Source of the DNA: Hyphomicrobiales bacterium
GTDB taxonomy: Bacteria > Pseudomonadota > Alphaproteobacteria > Rhizobiales > Beijerinckiaceae
NCBI GenBank assembly: GCA_027489535.1
Contig: JAIXZO010000009.1
Span: forward strand, 1 to 46,563
Length of the DNA: 46,563 nucleotides
Direction: 5' to 3'
Shown: positions 1-9,084 of the stretch, piece by piece
Layout: every line of letters begins with the position of its first letter
Position numbering within the stretch: the first letter of the stretch is position 1
Made by a program: the position numbers and the translations under genes
The notes under the pieces: generated by a model
What the model was told of the DNA's origin: nothing
Databases searched by the model: none
What the model saw: the letters and a program-made list of their open reading frames with translations, nothing else

Positions 1-1110
<1,110 letters not shown>

Positions 1111-1226
1111 TCATCATCAACCCGTAAAGGCGACGGTGAACTAGCATGGCCGTCGGGGGGGCGCAACCCGACCGGCGCCGTCTCGCGGAACGACTTTTGG
1201 GCGATGACGAGGCCGCAGCTCCGCGC

Positions 1227-3437
1227 TTACAAAAAGCTCTGCGGATCGACGTCCACGGCCACCCTCACGCCGCCCGTCGTCTTCGGGGCACGGGCGAGCC
1301 ATTCGCGCAGCCAGCGTTGCAGATCGAAGGCGCGCGGGGTTTTAACCAGCAGCCGGAATCGGTGCCGCCCGCGCACCACCGCGACCGGCGCTTCGGCCGG
1401 TCCCAGCACCATCACGCCGGGCGGAGGCTCGGCGGCGCGGGCCAGAGCGCGGGCGTGCTGCTCGGCCGGGGGGCGGTCGTCGGCGGAGACCACCAGCGCG
1501 GCCAATCGTCCGAAGGGAGGCAGTTCGGCCTCGCGGCGGATCGCGATTTCCTCGGCATAGAATCGCTCGACGTCGCCGGAGAGCAGCGCCGTCATGACCG
1601 GATGATCCGGCTGAAACGTCTGCAGCAAGGCCCGGCCGGCCACGTCGCCGCGCCCCGCGCGCCCGGTCACCTGCTGCAGCAGCTGGAAGGTCCGTTCGCC
1701 CGCCCGCGGATCGCCCGAGGCGAGGCCGAGATCGGCGTCGACCACGCCCACCAAGGACAAGAACGGGAAATTGTGACCCTTGGCGACGAGCTGCGTGCCG
1801 ATCACCACCGAAAACTCGCCCTTCGCGACCGATTCGAGTTCGCGCCGCAGCCGTTCCGTCCCGCCCGGCATGTCGGAGGACAGCACCAGCGGCCGCGCAT
1901 TCGGGAAGGTCTCGGCGACCTCTTCGGCGAGGCGTTCGACGCCGGGTCCGCAGGCCGCAAGGCAATCCACCGTGCCGCATTCGGGGCAGGATTCGGGGCG
2001 GCGTTCGAGATGGCCGCAATGGTGACACATCAAGGCCCGGCGGAAGCGATGCTCCACCAGCCACGCCGTGCAGTTCGGGCATTGAAACCGATGCCCGCAA
2101 GAACGGCACAGCGTCAGCGGCGCATAGCCGCGGCGGTTGAGATAGAGAAGTGCCTGTTCGCCGCGCTCCAAGGTCTCGCCCACGGCGCGGATCAGAGGCG
2201 GCGACAGCCATTTGCCGCGCGGCGGCGCGTCGCGTCGCATGTCCACGGCGGTGAGCCGCGGGAGCGTGCGCCCGCCGAATCGCGACGGCAGCCGCAAATC
2301 CGCATAGCGCCCGCTCGCGGCGTTCACGCGGCTTTCGACGGACGGCGTCGCGGAGGCCAGCACCACGGCGGCGCTTTCGATTCGGCCGCGCACCACCGCC
2401 ATGTCGCGGGCGTGATAATGCACGCCGTCTTCCTGCTTGTAGGCGGCCTCGTGCTCTTCGTCGACGACGGCCAAGCTGAGATTCTTGAACGGCAGAAACA
2501 GCGCGGAGCGCGCGCCCGCCACCACCAGCGCCTCCCCCGAAGCGACCGCCGCGAAAGTCCGCTCGCGCCGCCGTCCCGCGATCCCCGAATGCCATTCCGC
2601 CGGTCGCACGCCGAATCGCGCGGCGAATCGATCGAGGAACTGCGCGGTCAGCGCGATTTCCGGCACGAGGATCAGCGTCTGCCGCCCCATGCGCACGGCT
2701 TCGGCCACGGCCTCGAAATAGACCTCGGTCTTGCCCGATCCCGTCACGCCTTCCAGCAGCGTCACGGAGAACGCGCCGCTCGCGACGGAGGCGCGCAGCG
2801 CGTCCGCCGCCTTGGTCTGGTCGTCCGACAGCGTCGTTGCGGCAAAGGCGGGGTCCGGCCGGGCCGCGACGGGCGGCGGCAACACCGCGACCGCCTCGAA
2901 CGTCCCTTCATCCACCAAGCCGTCGATCACCGCGACGGAAACGCCGGCGGCTTCCGCCAGCGCGCTCTTGCGATGAACCAGCCCGCCTTGCGCCGCCGCG
3001 ATGGCCTTGGCGCGCGCAGGGGTCAAACGTCCGGGCGGCGGCCCCGCCAAGCGCACGCCGATGGCGACGCGTTCCGGTTTGTCCTGTTCCGGCGTGCGCA
3101 ACGCCATGCGCAGCACCATGCCGCGCGGGGCGAGCGTATAGCGCGCCACCCAATCGACGAATTGCCGAAACTTGTCCGACAGCGGCGCCGCATCCGCGGG
3201 CCCGATGACGGATTTCAGGTTGCCGCGCCCTCCCGCGCCGTCATGCAGCGCCCATACGACGCCTGCGGTCTCGCGCGGCCCGAGCGGCACGCGCACGACG
3301 TCGCCTTCGCGCAGGTCGAGATGGGGCGGCACGGAATAGCTGTAGGCTTGGTCGAGCGCCAAGGGCACTAGCACGTCCGCGATGCGGGACGGGCGGCCCG
3401 CATCCTGCGGCGCCGGAGGGACGATGCGCGGCTCCAT
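1227..3437 (-). CDS. priA: Primosomal replication restart helicase PriA
   Basis: PriA is the superfamily 2 helicase that reloads the replisome at abandoned forks. Translation from the ATG at 3437 gives 736 residues, in the family range. Visible parts: N-terminal 3'-end-binding domain (about 17-110), a Walker A GVTGSGKT at 230-237, Walker B box DEEH at 326-329, SATPS (motif III) near 362, and a zinc-binding insert with eight cysteines in four CxxC pairs (444/447, 453/456, 471/474, 484/487). C-terminal helicase motifs include GTQLVAKGHNFP and QVTGRAGRG. It is upstream of atpH on the same strand (about 250 bp) and divergent from xerC. Confidence 0.97.
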   Translation of the reverse strand: MEPRIVPPAPQDAGRPSRIADVLVPLALDQAYSYSVPPHLDLREGDVVRVPLGPRETAGVVWALHDGAGGRGNLKSVIGPADAAPLSDKFRQFVDWVARYTLAPRGMVLRMALRTPEQDKPERVAIGVRLAGPPPGRLTPARAKAIAAAQGGLVHRKSALAEAAGVSVAVIDGLVDEGTFEAVAVLPPPVAARPDPAFAATTLSDDQTKAADALRASVASGAFSVTLLEGVTGSGKTEVYFEAVAEAVRMGRQTLILVPEIALTAQFLDRFAARFGVRPAEWHSGIAGRRRERTFAAVASGEALVVAGARSALFLPFKNLSLAVVDEEHEAAYKQEDGVHYHARDMAVVRGRIESAAVVLASATPSVESRVNAASGRYADLRLPSRFGGRTLPRLTAVDMRRDAPPRGKWLSPPLIRAVGETLERGEQALLYLNRRGYAPLTLCRSCGHRFQCPNCTAWLVEHRFRRALMCHHCGHLERRPESCPECGTVDCLAACGPGVERLAEEVAETFPNARPLVLSSDMPGGTERLRRELESVAKGEFSVVIGTQLVAKGHNFPFLSLVGVVDADLGLASGDPRAGERTFQLLQQVTGRAGRGDVAGRALLQTFQPDHPVMTALLSGDVERFYAEEIAIRREAELPPFGRLAALVVSADDRPPAEQHARALARAAEPPPGVMVLGPAEAPVAVVRGRHRFRLLVKTPRAFDLQRWLREWLARAPKTTGGVRVAVDVDPQSFL

Positions 3438-3551
3438 GCGACACGCTTAGCAGAGATTCGGCCGCCGGACCCGCCGTCGCAACGGGCAGGTGCTACCCGG
3501 CCGCATCCCCGTCCTTACGGGTCCTTAACGCATTCGGAGTGTTGTCGAAGG

Positions 3552-4478
3552 ATGACCTCCGCGCTTTCCCGCACCGCCCTGTTCGCCTCCTGGCATCGCC
3601 ACCTCGCCTCCGAGAGGCGTGCGGCCGCCAAGACGCTCGAGGCTTACGGCCGGGACGTGCGCCAATTTCTCGACTTCCTCGAAACGCGGCCGCAGGCGCG
3701 GATCGAAAAACTCGCCGCCGCGGACATCCGCGCCTTCATGGCCGCCCGCCGCGCCGAAGGCGTGGTCGGCCGTACCCTGATGCGCCAGCTCGCCGCCATC
3801 CGCTCCTTCCTGCGCTTTTTGGAGCGCGAGGGCGTCGCCGACGCCTCGGCTCTCGCGGTCGTCCAAGGCCCGAAACTCCCGCGCAGCCTGCCCAAGCCTC
3901 TCTCGGCTTCCGCCGCGCGCAGCGTGGCCGATGTCGCGACCCGGGCGGGGGAGGAGCGTGAGCCGTGGGTCTTGGCGCGCGATGCCGCCGTGCTGGCGCT
4001 GCTCTACGGTTGCGGGCTTCGCATTTCCGAGGCCCTCGGCATCTTGGCGGAAGATGCGCCGTCGGACGCGCGGGACGTGCTCCGCATCACCGGCAAGGGC
4101 GGCAAGACGCGCATGGTCCCCGTCATCGCCCCGGTGCAGCGTGCCGTCGCGGATTATGTCGCGCAATGCCCCTACGCGCTCGCCGCAGGCACGCCTTTGT
4201 TTCGCGGGGCGAAGGGCGGGCCGCTCAATCCGCGCATCGTCCAGCGCGCGATGGAGATGATGCGCGGCGCGCTCGGCCTGCCCGCCACGGCCACGCCGCA
4301 CGCCTTGCGGCATTCCTTCGCCACGCATCTGCTCGGGCGCGGGGGCGATCTCCGCGCCATTCAGGAACTCTTGGGCCACGCTTCGCTGTCGACCACGCAG
4401 ATCTACACCGAGGTCGACTCCGCCCGCCTCCTCGCCGTCTTCGATCAAACCCATCCCCGCGCGCGCCGCGCCGGTTGA
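3552..4478 (+). CDS. xerC: Tyrosine recombinase XerC
   Basis: Site-specific recombinase that resolves chromosome dimers at dif together with XerD. The 308-residue product has the N-terminal SAM-like core-binding domain (about 8-100) and the catalytic domain with all expected residues: Arg157 (GCGLRISEAL), Lys185 (GKGGKTR), His250 and Arg253 (HALRHSFATHL), His276 (LGHASLSTTQ) and the nucleophile Tyr285. Location beside priA and atpH fits chromosomal XerC rather than a mobile-element integrase. Divergent from priA with a 114-bp gap. XerD cannot be excluded from the sequence alone, but the neighbourhood favours XerC. Confidence 0.93.
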   Translation: MTSALSRTALFASWHRHLASERRAAAKTLEAYGRDVRQFLDFLETRPQARIEKLAAADIRAFMAARRAEGVVGRTLMRQLAAIRSFLRFLEREGVADASALAVVQGPKLPRSLPKPLSASAARSVADVATRAGEEREPWVLARDAAVLALLYGCGLRISEALGILAEDAPSDARDVLRITGKGGKTRMVPVIAPVQRAVADYVAQCPYALAAGTPLFRGAKGGPLNPRIVQRAMEMMRGALGLPATATPHALRHSFATHLLGRGGDLRAIQELLGHASLSTTQIYTEVDSARLLAVFDQTHPRARRAG

Positions 4479-4491
4479 CCGGCGCGCGCGG
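4457..4491 (+). terminator. GC-only hairpin spanning the xerC stop codon
   Basis: Perfect 12-bp arms (CCGCGCGCGCCG at 4457-4468 and its reverse complement at 4480-4491) surround an 11-base loop that includes most of the xerC stop region; a smaller CCGG/CCGG pair sits inside. No T-run follows, so it would be a Rho-assisted terminator, pause or mRNA 3'-end protector between xerC and the formate dehydrogenase genes rather than a classical intrinsic terminator. Confidence 0.4.
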
Positions 4492-4528
4492 AGGGTCGAT
4501 TCTCGCGCCGAACGCCGAGGATTGCTTC

Positions 4529-6208
4529 ATGACCGATGCGCCGACCCGCGCCGAGGGCCGTCGCCCGCGTCCCTTGCCCAAGGGCCGCCCGCTCGACCCC
4601 GCCGCCCTCACCGAGGTGCGCCTGCTGTTGGCCGAGCGGCCGCGCCGGCGCGACCTGCTCGTCGAGCATCTGCATCTGATCCAAGACGCCTACGGCTGCA
4701 TCGCCGCGCGCCATTTGCGCGCCTTGGCGGAGGAGATGCGGCTGTCGATGGCGGAGGTGTGGGAGACCGCGAGCTTCTACGCGCATTTCGATCTGGTGAA
4801 GGAAGGCGACACGCCGCCCCCGCGCCTCACGGTGCGCGTCTGCACCTCGGTGTCCTGCATGATGGCGGGCGGCGAGGCGCTGGCGGATGTACTGGAGGCA
4901 AGCGTCGATCCGCTGCGCGTCCGCATCCTGCGCGCCCCCTGCATCGGCCGTTGCGCCTGCGCTCCCGCCGCCCTCGTCGGCGCGCGGGCGGTGGATCATG
5001 CGACCGCGGAGTCCGTCGCCGCTGCCGTGGCCGCGCGCGAGACGAAGGCCGAAATTCCCGCCTTCATCGATCTCGCGGCCTATCGTGAAACGGGCGGCTA
5101 CGATCTTCTCGCCCGCGTGCGTTCCGGCACGGTCCCCGTGGCGGACGTGGTCGCCGCCTTGTCCGATGCCGGCCTTCGCGGTCTCGGCGGCGCGGGGTTC
5201 CCGGCCGGCCGCAAATGGTCCGTCGTGCGCGCGCAGCCCGCGCCGCGCCTGATGACCGTCAACGCCGACGAGGGCGAGCCCGGCACGTTCAAGGACCGGT
5301 TCTGGCTCGAAAGCGATCCTCACCGCTTTCTCGAAGGCATGCTGATCGCGGCTCATGCCGTCGATGCCGCCAAGGTCTACATCTATCTCCGCGACGAATA
5401 TCCCGCCGTCCGCGCCATCCTCGCCCGCTGCCTCGCGGAACTCGAATCCGAGGGCCTGATCCCCGCCGATTACGTCGAATTGCGCCGCGGCGCGGGGGCC
5501 TATGTCTGCGGCGAGGAGAGCGCGATGCTGGAAAGCATCGAGGGCAAGCGCGGCTGGCCGCGCCATCGCCCGCCCTACATCGCCGAGCGCGGCCTCTTCG
5601 GCCGTCCCACGCTCAATCACAACGTCGAGACGTTGCTGTGGATTCGGCGCATCGTCGAGGGCGGCGGGGATCTCTTCGCCATGCAGGGCGTCAACGGCTC
5701 CAAAGGTCTGCGCTCATGGTCGGTGTCGGGCCGGGTGAAGCAGCCCGGCCTCTACGTCGCCTCCGCGGGCTCCACCGCGCGCGACCTGCTGAAACTGGCG
5801 GGCGGCATGGCCGAGGGCCATGCCTTGCGCGCCTTCCTGCCCGGCGGCGCGTCCGGCGGCATTCTGCCCGCCGACTTTGTTGACCGCCCGCTCGATTTCG
5901 GCGCGCTCGACGATCTGGGCAGCTTCGTCGGCAGCCACGCCGTCGTGTTCCTTTCGGATAAAGACGATCTGCGTGCGGTCGCCGCCAATCTGATGCGCTT
6001 CTTCGAGCATGAAAGCTGCGGCCAATGCACGCCGTGCCGCGTCGGCACCGGCAAGGCCGCAGCCCTTCTGGAAGGCACGTCCGACGTCGTATTGCTCGAC
6101 GATCTCGCGCAGGTCATGGCCGACGCCTCGATCTGCGGTCTGGGGCAGGCCGCCGCCAATCCCGTCCGCGCTCTGCTGCGCTTCTTCCCCGAGGAGGCGG
6201 CCCGATGA
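4529..6208 (+). CDS. fdhB: NAD-linked formate dehydrogenase, fused gamma/beta (NuoE-NuoF type) diaphorase subunit
   Basis: Electron-transfer subunit passing formate electrons to NAD+. From the ATG at 4529 the product has 559 residues, matching the fused beta subunit of Methylobacterium-type FDH1. Residues 1-160 are a NuoE-like thioredoxin-fold domain with the [2Fe-2S] cysteines C105, C110, C138 and C142. Residues 180-559 are NuoF-like: FMN/NADH loops GLGGAGFPAGRKW (219-231) and NADEGEPGTFKDR (245-257), then ESCGQCTPCRVGT and a late CG for the [4Fe-4S] cluster. The frame is open far upstream but that part is shadow of xerC. The stop overlaps the fdhA start (ATGA), so the two are coupled. A 50-bp gap follows xerC. 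Confidence 0.93.
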   Translation: MTDAPTRAEGRRPRPLPKGRPLDPAALTEVRLLLAERPRRRDLLVEHLHLIQDAYGCIAARHLRALAEEMRLSMAEVWETASFYAHFDLVKEGDTPPPRLTVRVCTSVSCMMAGGEALADVLEASVDPLRVRILRAPCIGRCACAPAALVGARAVDHATAESVAAAVAARETKAEIPAFIDLAAYRETGGYDLLARVRSGTVPVADVVAALSDAGLRGLGGAGFPAGRKWSVVRAQPAPRLMTVNADEGEPGTFKDRFWLESDPHRFLEGMLIAAHAVDAAKVYIYLRDEYPAVRAILARCLAELESEGLIPADYVELRRGAGAYVCGEESAMLESIEGKRGWPRHRPPYIAERGLFGRPTLNHNVETLLWIRRIVEGGGDLFAMQGVNGSKGLRSWSVSGRVKQPGLYVASAGSTARDLLKLAGGMAEGHALRAFLPGGASGGILPADFVDRPLDFGALDDLGSFVGSHAVVFLSDKDDLRAVAANLMRFFEHESCGQCTPCRVGTGKAAALLEGTSDVVLLDDLAQVMADASICGLGQAAANPVRALLRFFPEEAAR

Positions 6209-8949
6209 GCGCGATCCGCTTCACCCTCGACGGCCGATCCGTCGAAGCCGCGCCCGGCGAGACCATCTGGGAGGTCGCCCGCCGCGAGGGCACGGACATC
6301 CCCCATCTCTGCCACAAGCCCGCGCCCGGCTACCGGCCCGACGGCAATTGCCGCGCCTGCATGGTCGAGATCGCGGGCGAGCGCGTCCTCGCTCCCTCCT
6401 GTCTGCGCGTGCCCGTCGAAGGCATGGACGTGTCGAGCGCGGGAGACCGCGCCGCCTCCGCTCGCCGCATGGTGCTGGAACTGCTCGCCGCCGATCAGCC
6501 GCCCCGCGATCTGGCACATGACGCCGCCTCGCATTTCCTCGCCGAGACCGACCGCGCCGGCATCGCCTCCTCCCGCTTCGCGCCCTTCGCCGAACCGCTC
6601 CCGTCGGACGCCTCCCATCCCGCCATGCGCGTGCAGCTCGATGCCTGCATCGCCTGCGGCCTGTGCGTGCGGGCCTGCCGCGAAGTGCAGGTCAACGACG
6701 TCATCGGCATGTCGGGGCGCGGGCACGCCATGCGCCCTGTCTTCGATTTCGACGATCCGATGGGCGATTCCACCTGCGTCGCCTGCGGTGAATGCGTGCA
6801 GGCCTGCCCGACCGGCGCTCTGATGCCCGCCTCCATCGTCGATGCCGTCACCGGGGCGGGTGCGCGCGGCGCGGACGAGATCGTCGAGAGCGTCTGCCCC
6901 TATTGCGGCGTCGGCTGCCGCGTGTCCTTCAACGTCCGCGACGGCAAGATCGCCTATGTCGAGGGCGCGGACGGCCCGGCCAATGAGAACCGTCTCTGCG
7001 TCAAAGGCCGTTTCGGCTTCGATTACGTGTCGAGCCCCGAGCGCCTCACGGTCCCGCTCATCCGGCGGGCGGATGCGCCCAAGGGCATGAACGTCGATCC
7101 CGCCAATCCCTACACCCATTTCCGCCCCGCTTCGTGGGACGAGGCGATGGCGCGCGCCGCCGGCGGCTTCGCCAAGCTGCGCGACGTGCATGGCGGGCGC
7201 ACGGTGGCGGGCTTCGGCTCGGCCAAGGGCTCCAACGAGGAGGCCTATCTCTTCCAAAAGCTCATCCGCACGGCCTTCCGGCACAACAATGTCGACCATT
7301 GCACCCGGCTCTGCCACGCGTCCTCCGTCGCGGCACTGCTGGAAGGCGTCGGTTCGGCGGCGGTCACGGCCACCTTCGATCAGGCGCTGAATTCGGACGT
7401 CATCATCGTCATCGGCGCCAATCCCACCGATAACCACCCCGTCGCGGCCACCTATTTCAAGCAGGCGGTGAAGCGCGGCGCGAAGTTGATCGTGATGGAT
7501 CCGCGCGGTCAGGCGCTCAAGCGGCACGCGGCGCACATGCTGCAGTTCCGGCCGGGCGCGGACGTCGCGCTTCTCAACGCCATGATGCACGTCGTCTTGG
7601 TGGAGGAGCTGTTCGACCGCGCCTACATCGCCGAACACACCGAAGGCTTCGAACGTCTGGCGCTGCACCTCGCGGCGTTCACGCCCGAGGCGATGAGTCC
7701 CGTCTGCGGCGTCGCGCCGGAGACCATCCGCGCGGCGGCGCGGCTTTACGCGACCGCCGAGCGCGCTATCATCTTCTGGGGCATGGGCATCTCCCAGCAC
7801 GTCCACGGCACGGACAACGCCCGTTGCCTGATCTCGCTCGCGCTGATGTGCGGCCAAGTCGGCCGCGAGGGCACCGGGCTGCATCCGCTGCGGGGCCAGA
7901 ACAACGTTCAAGGCGCCTCCGACGCCGGTCTGATCCCGATGATGCTGCCCGATTACGCCCGCGTCGGAAACGACGAGCGGCGCGGCGCGGTCGAACGTCT
8001 CTGGGGCACGCCGATCGATCCCGTGCCGGGCCTCACCGTGGTCGAGATCATGGAAGCGATCGGCCGCGGCGTCATTCGCGGTCTCTACGTCATGGGCGAG
8101 AACCCGGCGATGTCGGACCCCGACGCGACTCATGCCCGCGAGGCTCTGGCCAAGCTCGATCACCTCGTCGTGCAGGACATCTTCCTCACCGAAACCGCGA
8201 TGTTCGCCGACGTGGTGCTCCCCGCCACGGCTTGGCCCGAGAAGACCGGCACGGTCACCAACACCAACCGTCAGGTCCAGCTCGGCCGTCCCGCCGTCGC
8301 CCCGCCCGGCGAGGCGCGCGAGGATTTCGCGATCCTCGTGGAAATGGGCCTGCGCCTCGGCCTCGATTGGTCCTACGCTCATCCGCGCGACGTCTTCGCC
8401 GAGATGAAGACGGTGATGCCGTCCTTCGACAACATCACGTGGGAGCGGCTCGAGCGCGAAGGCTCCGTCACCTACCCGGTCGCGGGCCCCGACATGCCCG
8501 GCCGTTCCGTGGTCTTCGGCGAGGGCTTCCCCACCGAATCGCACCGCGCGAAGTTCGTCCCCGCCGGCGTGCTGCCGCCCGACGAGGTTCCCGATGCGGA
8601 ATTCCCGATGGTGCTCACCACCGGCCGTCAACTCGAACATTGGCATACCGGGGCGATGACGCGCCGTTCCGGCACGCTCGACGCGTTGGAGCCCGGCCCC
8701 AGCGCGAGCCTGCATCCGGAGACCTTGGCCAAGCTCGGCATCGCGCCCGGCGATCCGATCCGCGTGGAAACGCGGCGCGGCGCCATCACGCTCACCGCCC
8801 GGGCCGACACGGCCATGCAGTCGGACATGGTCTTCGTCCCCTTCGCCTATGTCGAGGCGGCGGCGAACGTGCTCACCAATCCCAAGCTCGACCCCTTCGG
8901 CAAGATCCCCGAATTCAAGCTTTGCGCGGCCCGCGTCGCGCCGGGCTGA
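6205..8949 (+). CDS. fdhA: NAD-linked formate dehydrogenase, catalytic alpha subunit (Mo/W-bisPGD)
   Basis: Oxidises formate to CO2 at a molybdenum or tungsten bis-pyranopterin site. The 914-residue protein has an N-terminal NuoG-like [2Fe-2S] domain (C36, C49, C52, C66), two [4Fe-4S] ferredoxin motifs (CIACGLCVRAC from 148; CVACGECVQAC from 191), then the catalytic-domain cluster (CPYCGVGC from 231 plus C265). The metal-ligand region reads HCTRLCHASS, so Cys370-His371 is the catalytic pair: a cysteine, not a selenocysteine, enzyme. PLRGQNNVQGASD carries the substrate-binding arginine region. Metal choice (Mo or W) cannot be read from sequence. No fdhD or cofactor genes are in the window. Confidence 0.94.
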   Translation: MSAIRFTLDGRSVEAAPGETIWEVARREGTDIPHLCHKPAPGYRPDGNCRACMVEIAGERVLAPSCLRVPVEGMDVSSAGDRAASARRMVLELLAADQPPRDLAHDAASHFLAETDRAGIASSRFAPFAEPLPSDASHPAMRVQLDACIACGLCVRACREVQVNDVIGMSGRGHAMRPVFDFDDPMGDSTCVACGECVQACPTGALMPASIVDAVTGAGARGADEIVESVCPYCGVGCRVSFNVRDGKIAYVEGADGPANENRLCVKGRFGFDYVSSPERLTVPLIRRADAPKGMNVDPANPYTHFRPASWDEAMARAAGGFAKLRDVHGGRTVAGFGSAKGSNEEAYLFQKLIRTAFRHNNVDHCTRLCHASSVAALLEGVGSAAVTATFDQALNSDVIIVIGANPTDNHPVAATYFKQAVKRGAKLIVMDPRGQALKRHAAHMLQFRPGADVALLNAMMHVVLVEELFDRAYIAEHTEGFERLALHLAAFTPEAMSPVCGVAPETIRAAARLYATAERAIIFWGMGISQHVHGTDNARCLISLALMCGQVGREGTGLHPLRGQNNVQGASDAGLIPMMLPDYARVGNDERRGAVERLWGTPIDPVPGLTVVEIMEAIGRGVIRGLYVMGENPAMSDPDATHAREALAKLDHLVVQDIFLTETAMFADVVLPATAWPEKTGTVTNTNRQVQLGRPAVAPPGEAREDFAILVEMGLRLGLDWSYAHPRDVFAEMKTVMPSFDNITWERLEREGSVTYPVAGPDMPGRSVVFGEGFPTESHRAKFVPAGVLPPDEVPDAEFPMVLTTGRQLEHWHTGAMTRRSGTLDALEPGPSASLHPETLAKLGIAPGDPIRVETRRGAITLTARADTAMQSDMVFVPFAYVEAAANVLTNPKLDPFGKIPEFKLCAARVAPG

Positions 8950-8973
8950 GTTCGGCCGGTTCCCTTCATTGGT

Positions 8974-9008
8974 GTCATCCCGGGCCGCGCAGCGGACCCG
9001 GGACCCGG
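8974..9008. repeat. Dispersed palindromic extragenic element, copy 1
   Basis: GTCATCC, 16 bases, CCCGGGA, then CCC-like sequence, with CCCGGG at both ends of the inner segment so that it can fold as a hairpin. The same frame (GTCATCC-N16-CCCGGGA) occurs at 14676-14705. Elements of this look are common between genes in high-GC alphaproteobacteria. It lies between fdhA and the photolyase-like gene. Confidence 0.55.
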
Positions 9009-9084
9009 CCCTTCCGCGCAGCATCCGACGACACCGAATGCCCCGCACGGTGATCGGCCGGCCGTCCCCCGCCGTAAGCCCGGC

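Noticed and set aside
1146-3371. 741-codon open frame on the plus strand
   Set aside because: Antisense to priA, with Arg/His/Gly-rich low-complexity translation and no ribosome-binding site.
3552-4478. Tyrosine recombinase as sign of a genomic island or prophage
   Set aside because: Sequence and context (priA, atp operon) fit housekeeping XerC; no att-like repeats, tRNA or phage genes nearby.
5752-9048. 1098-codon open frame on the minus strand
   Set aside because: Lies antisense to fdhB/fdhA; its His/Gly/Arg/Asp-rich translation shows no domain and is the usual reverse-strand artefact of GC-rich coding sequence.
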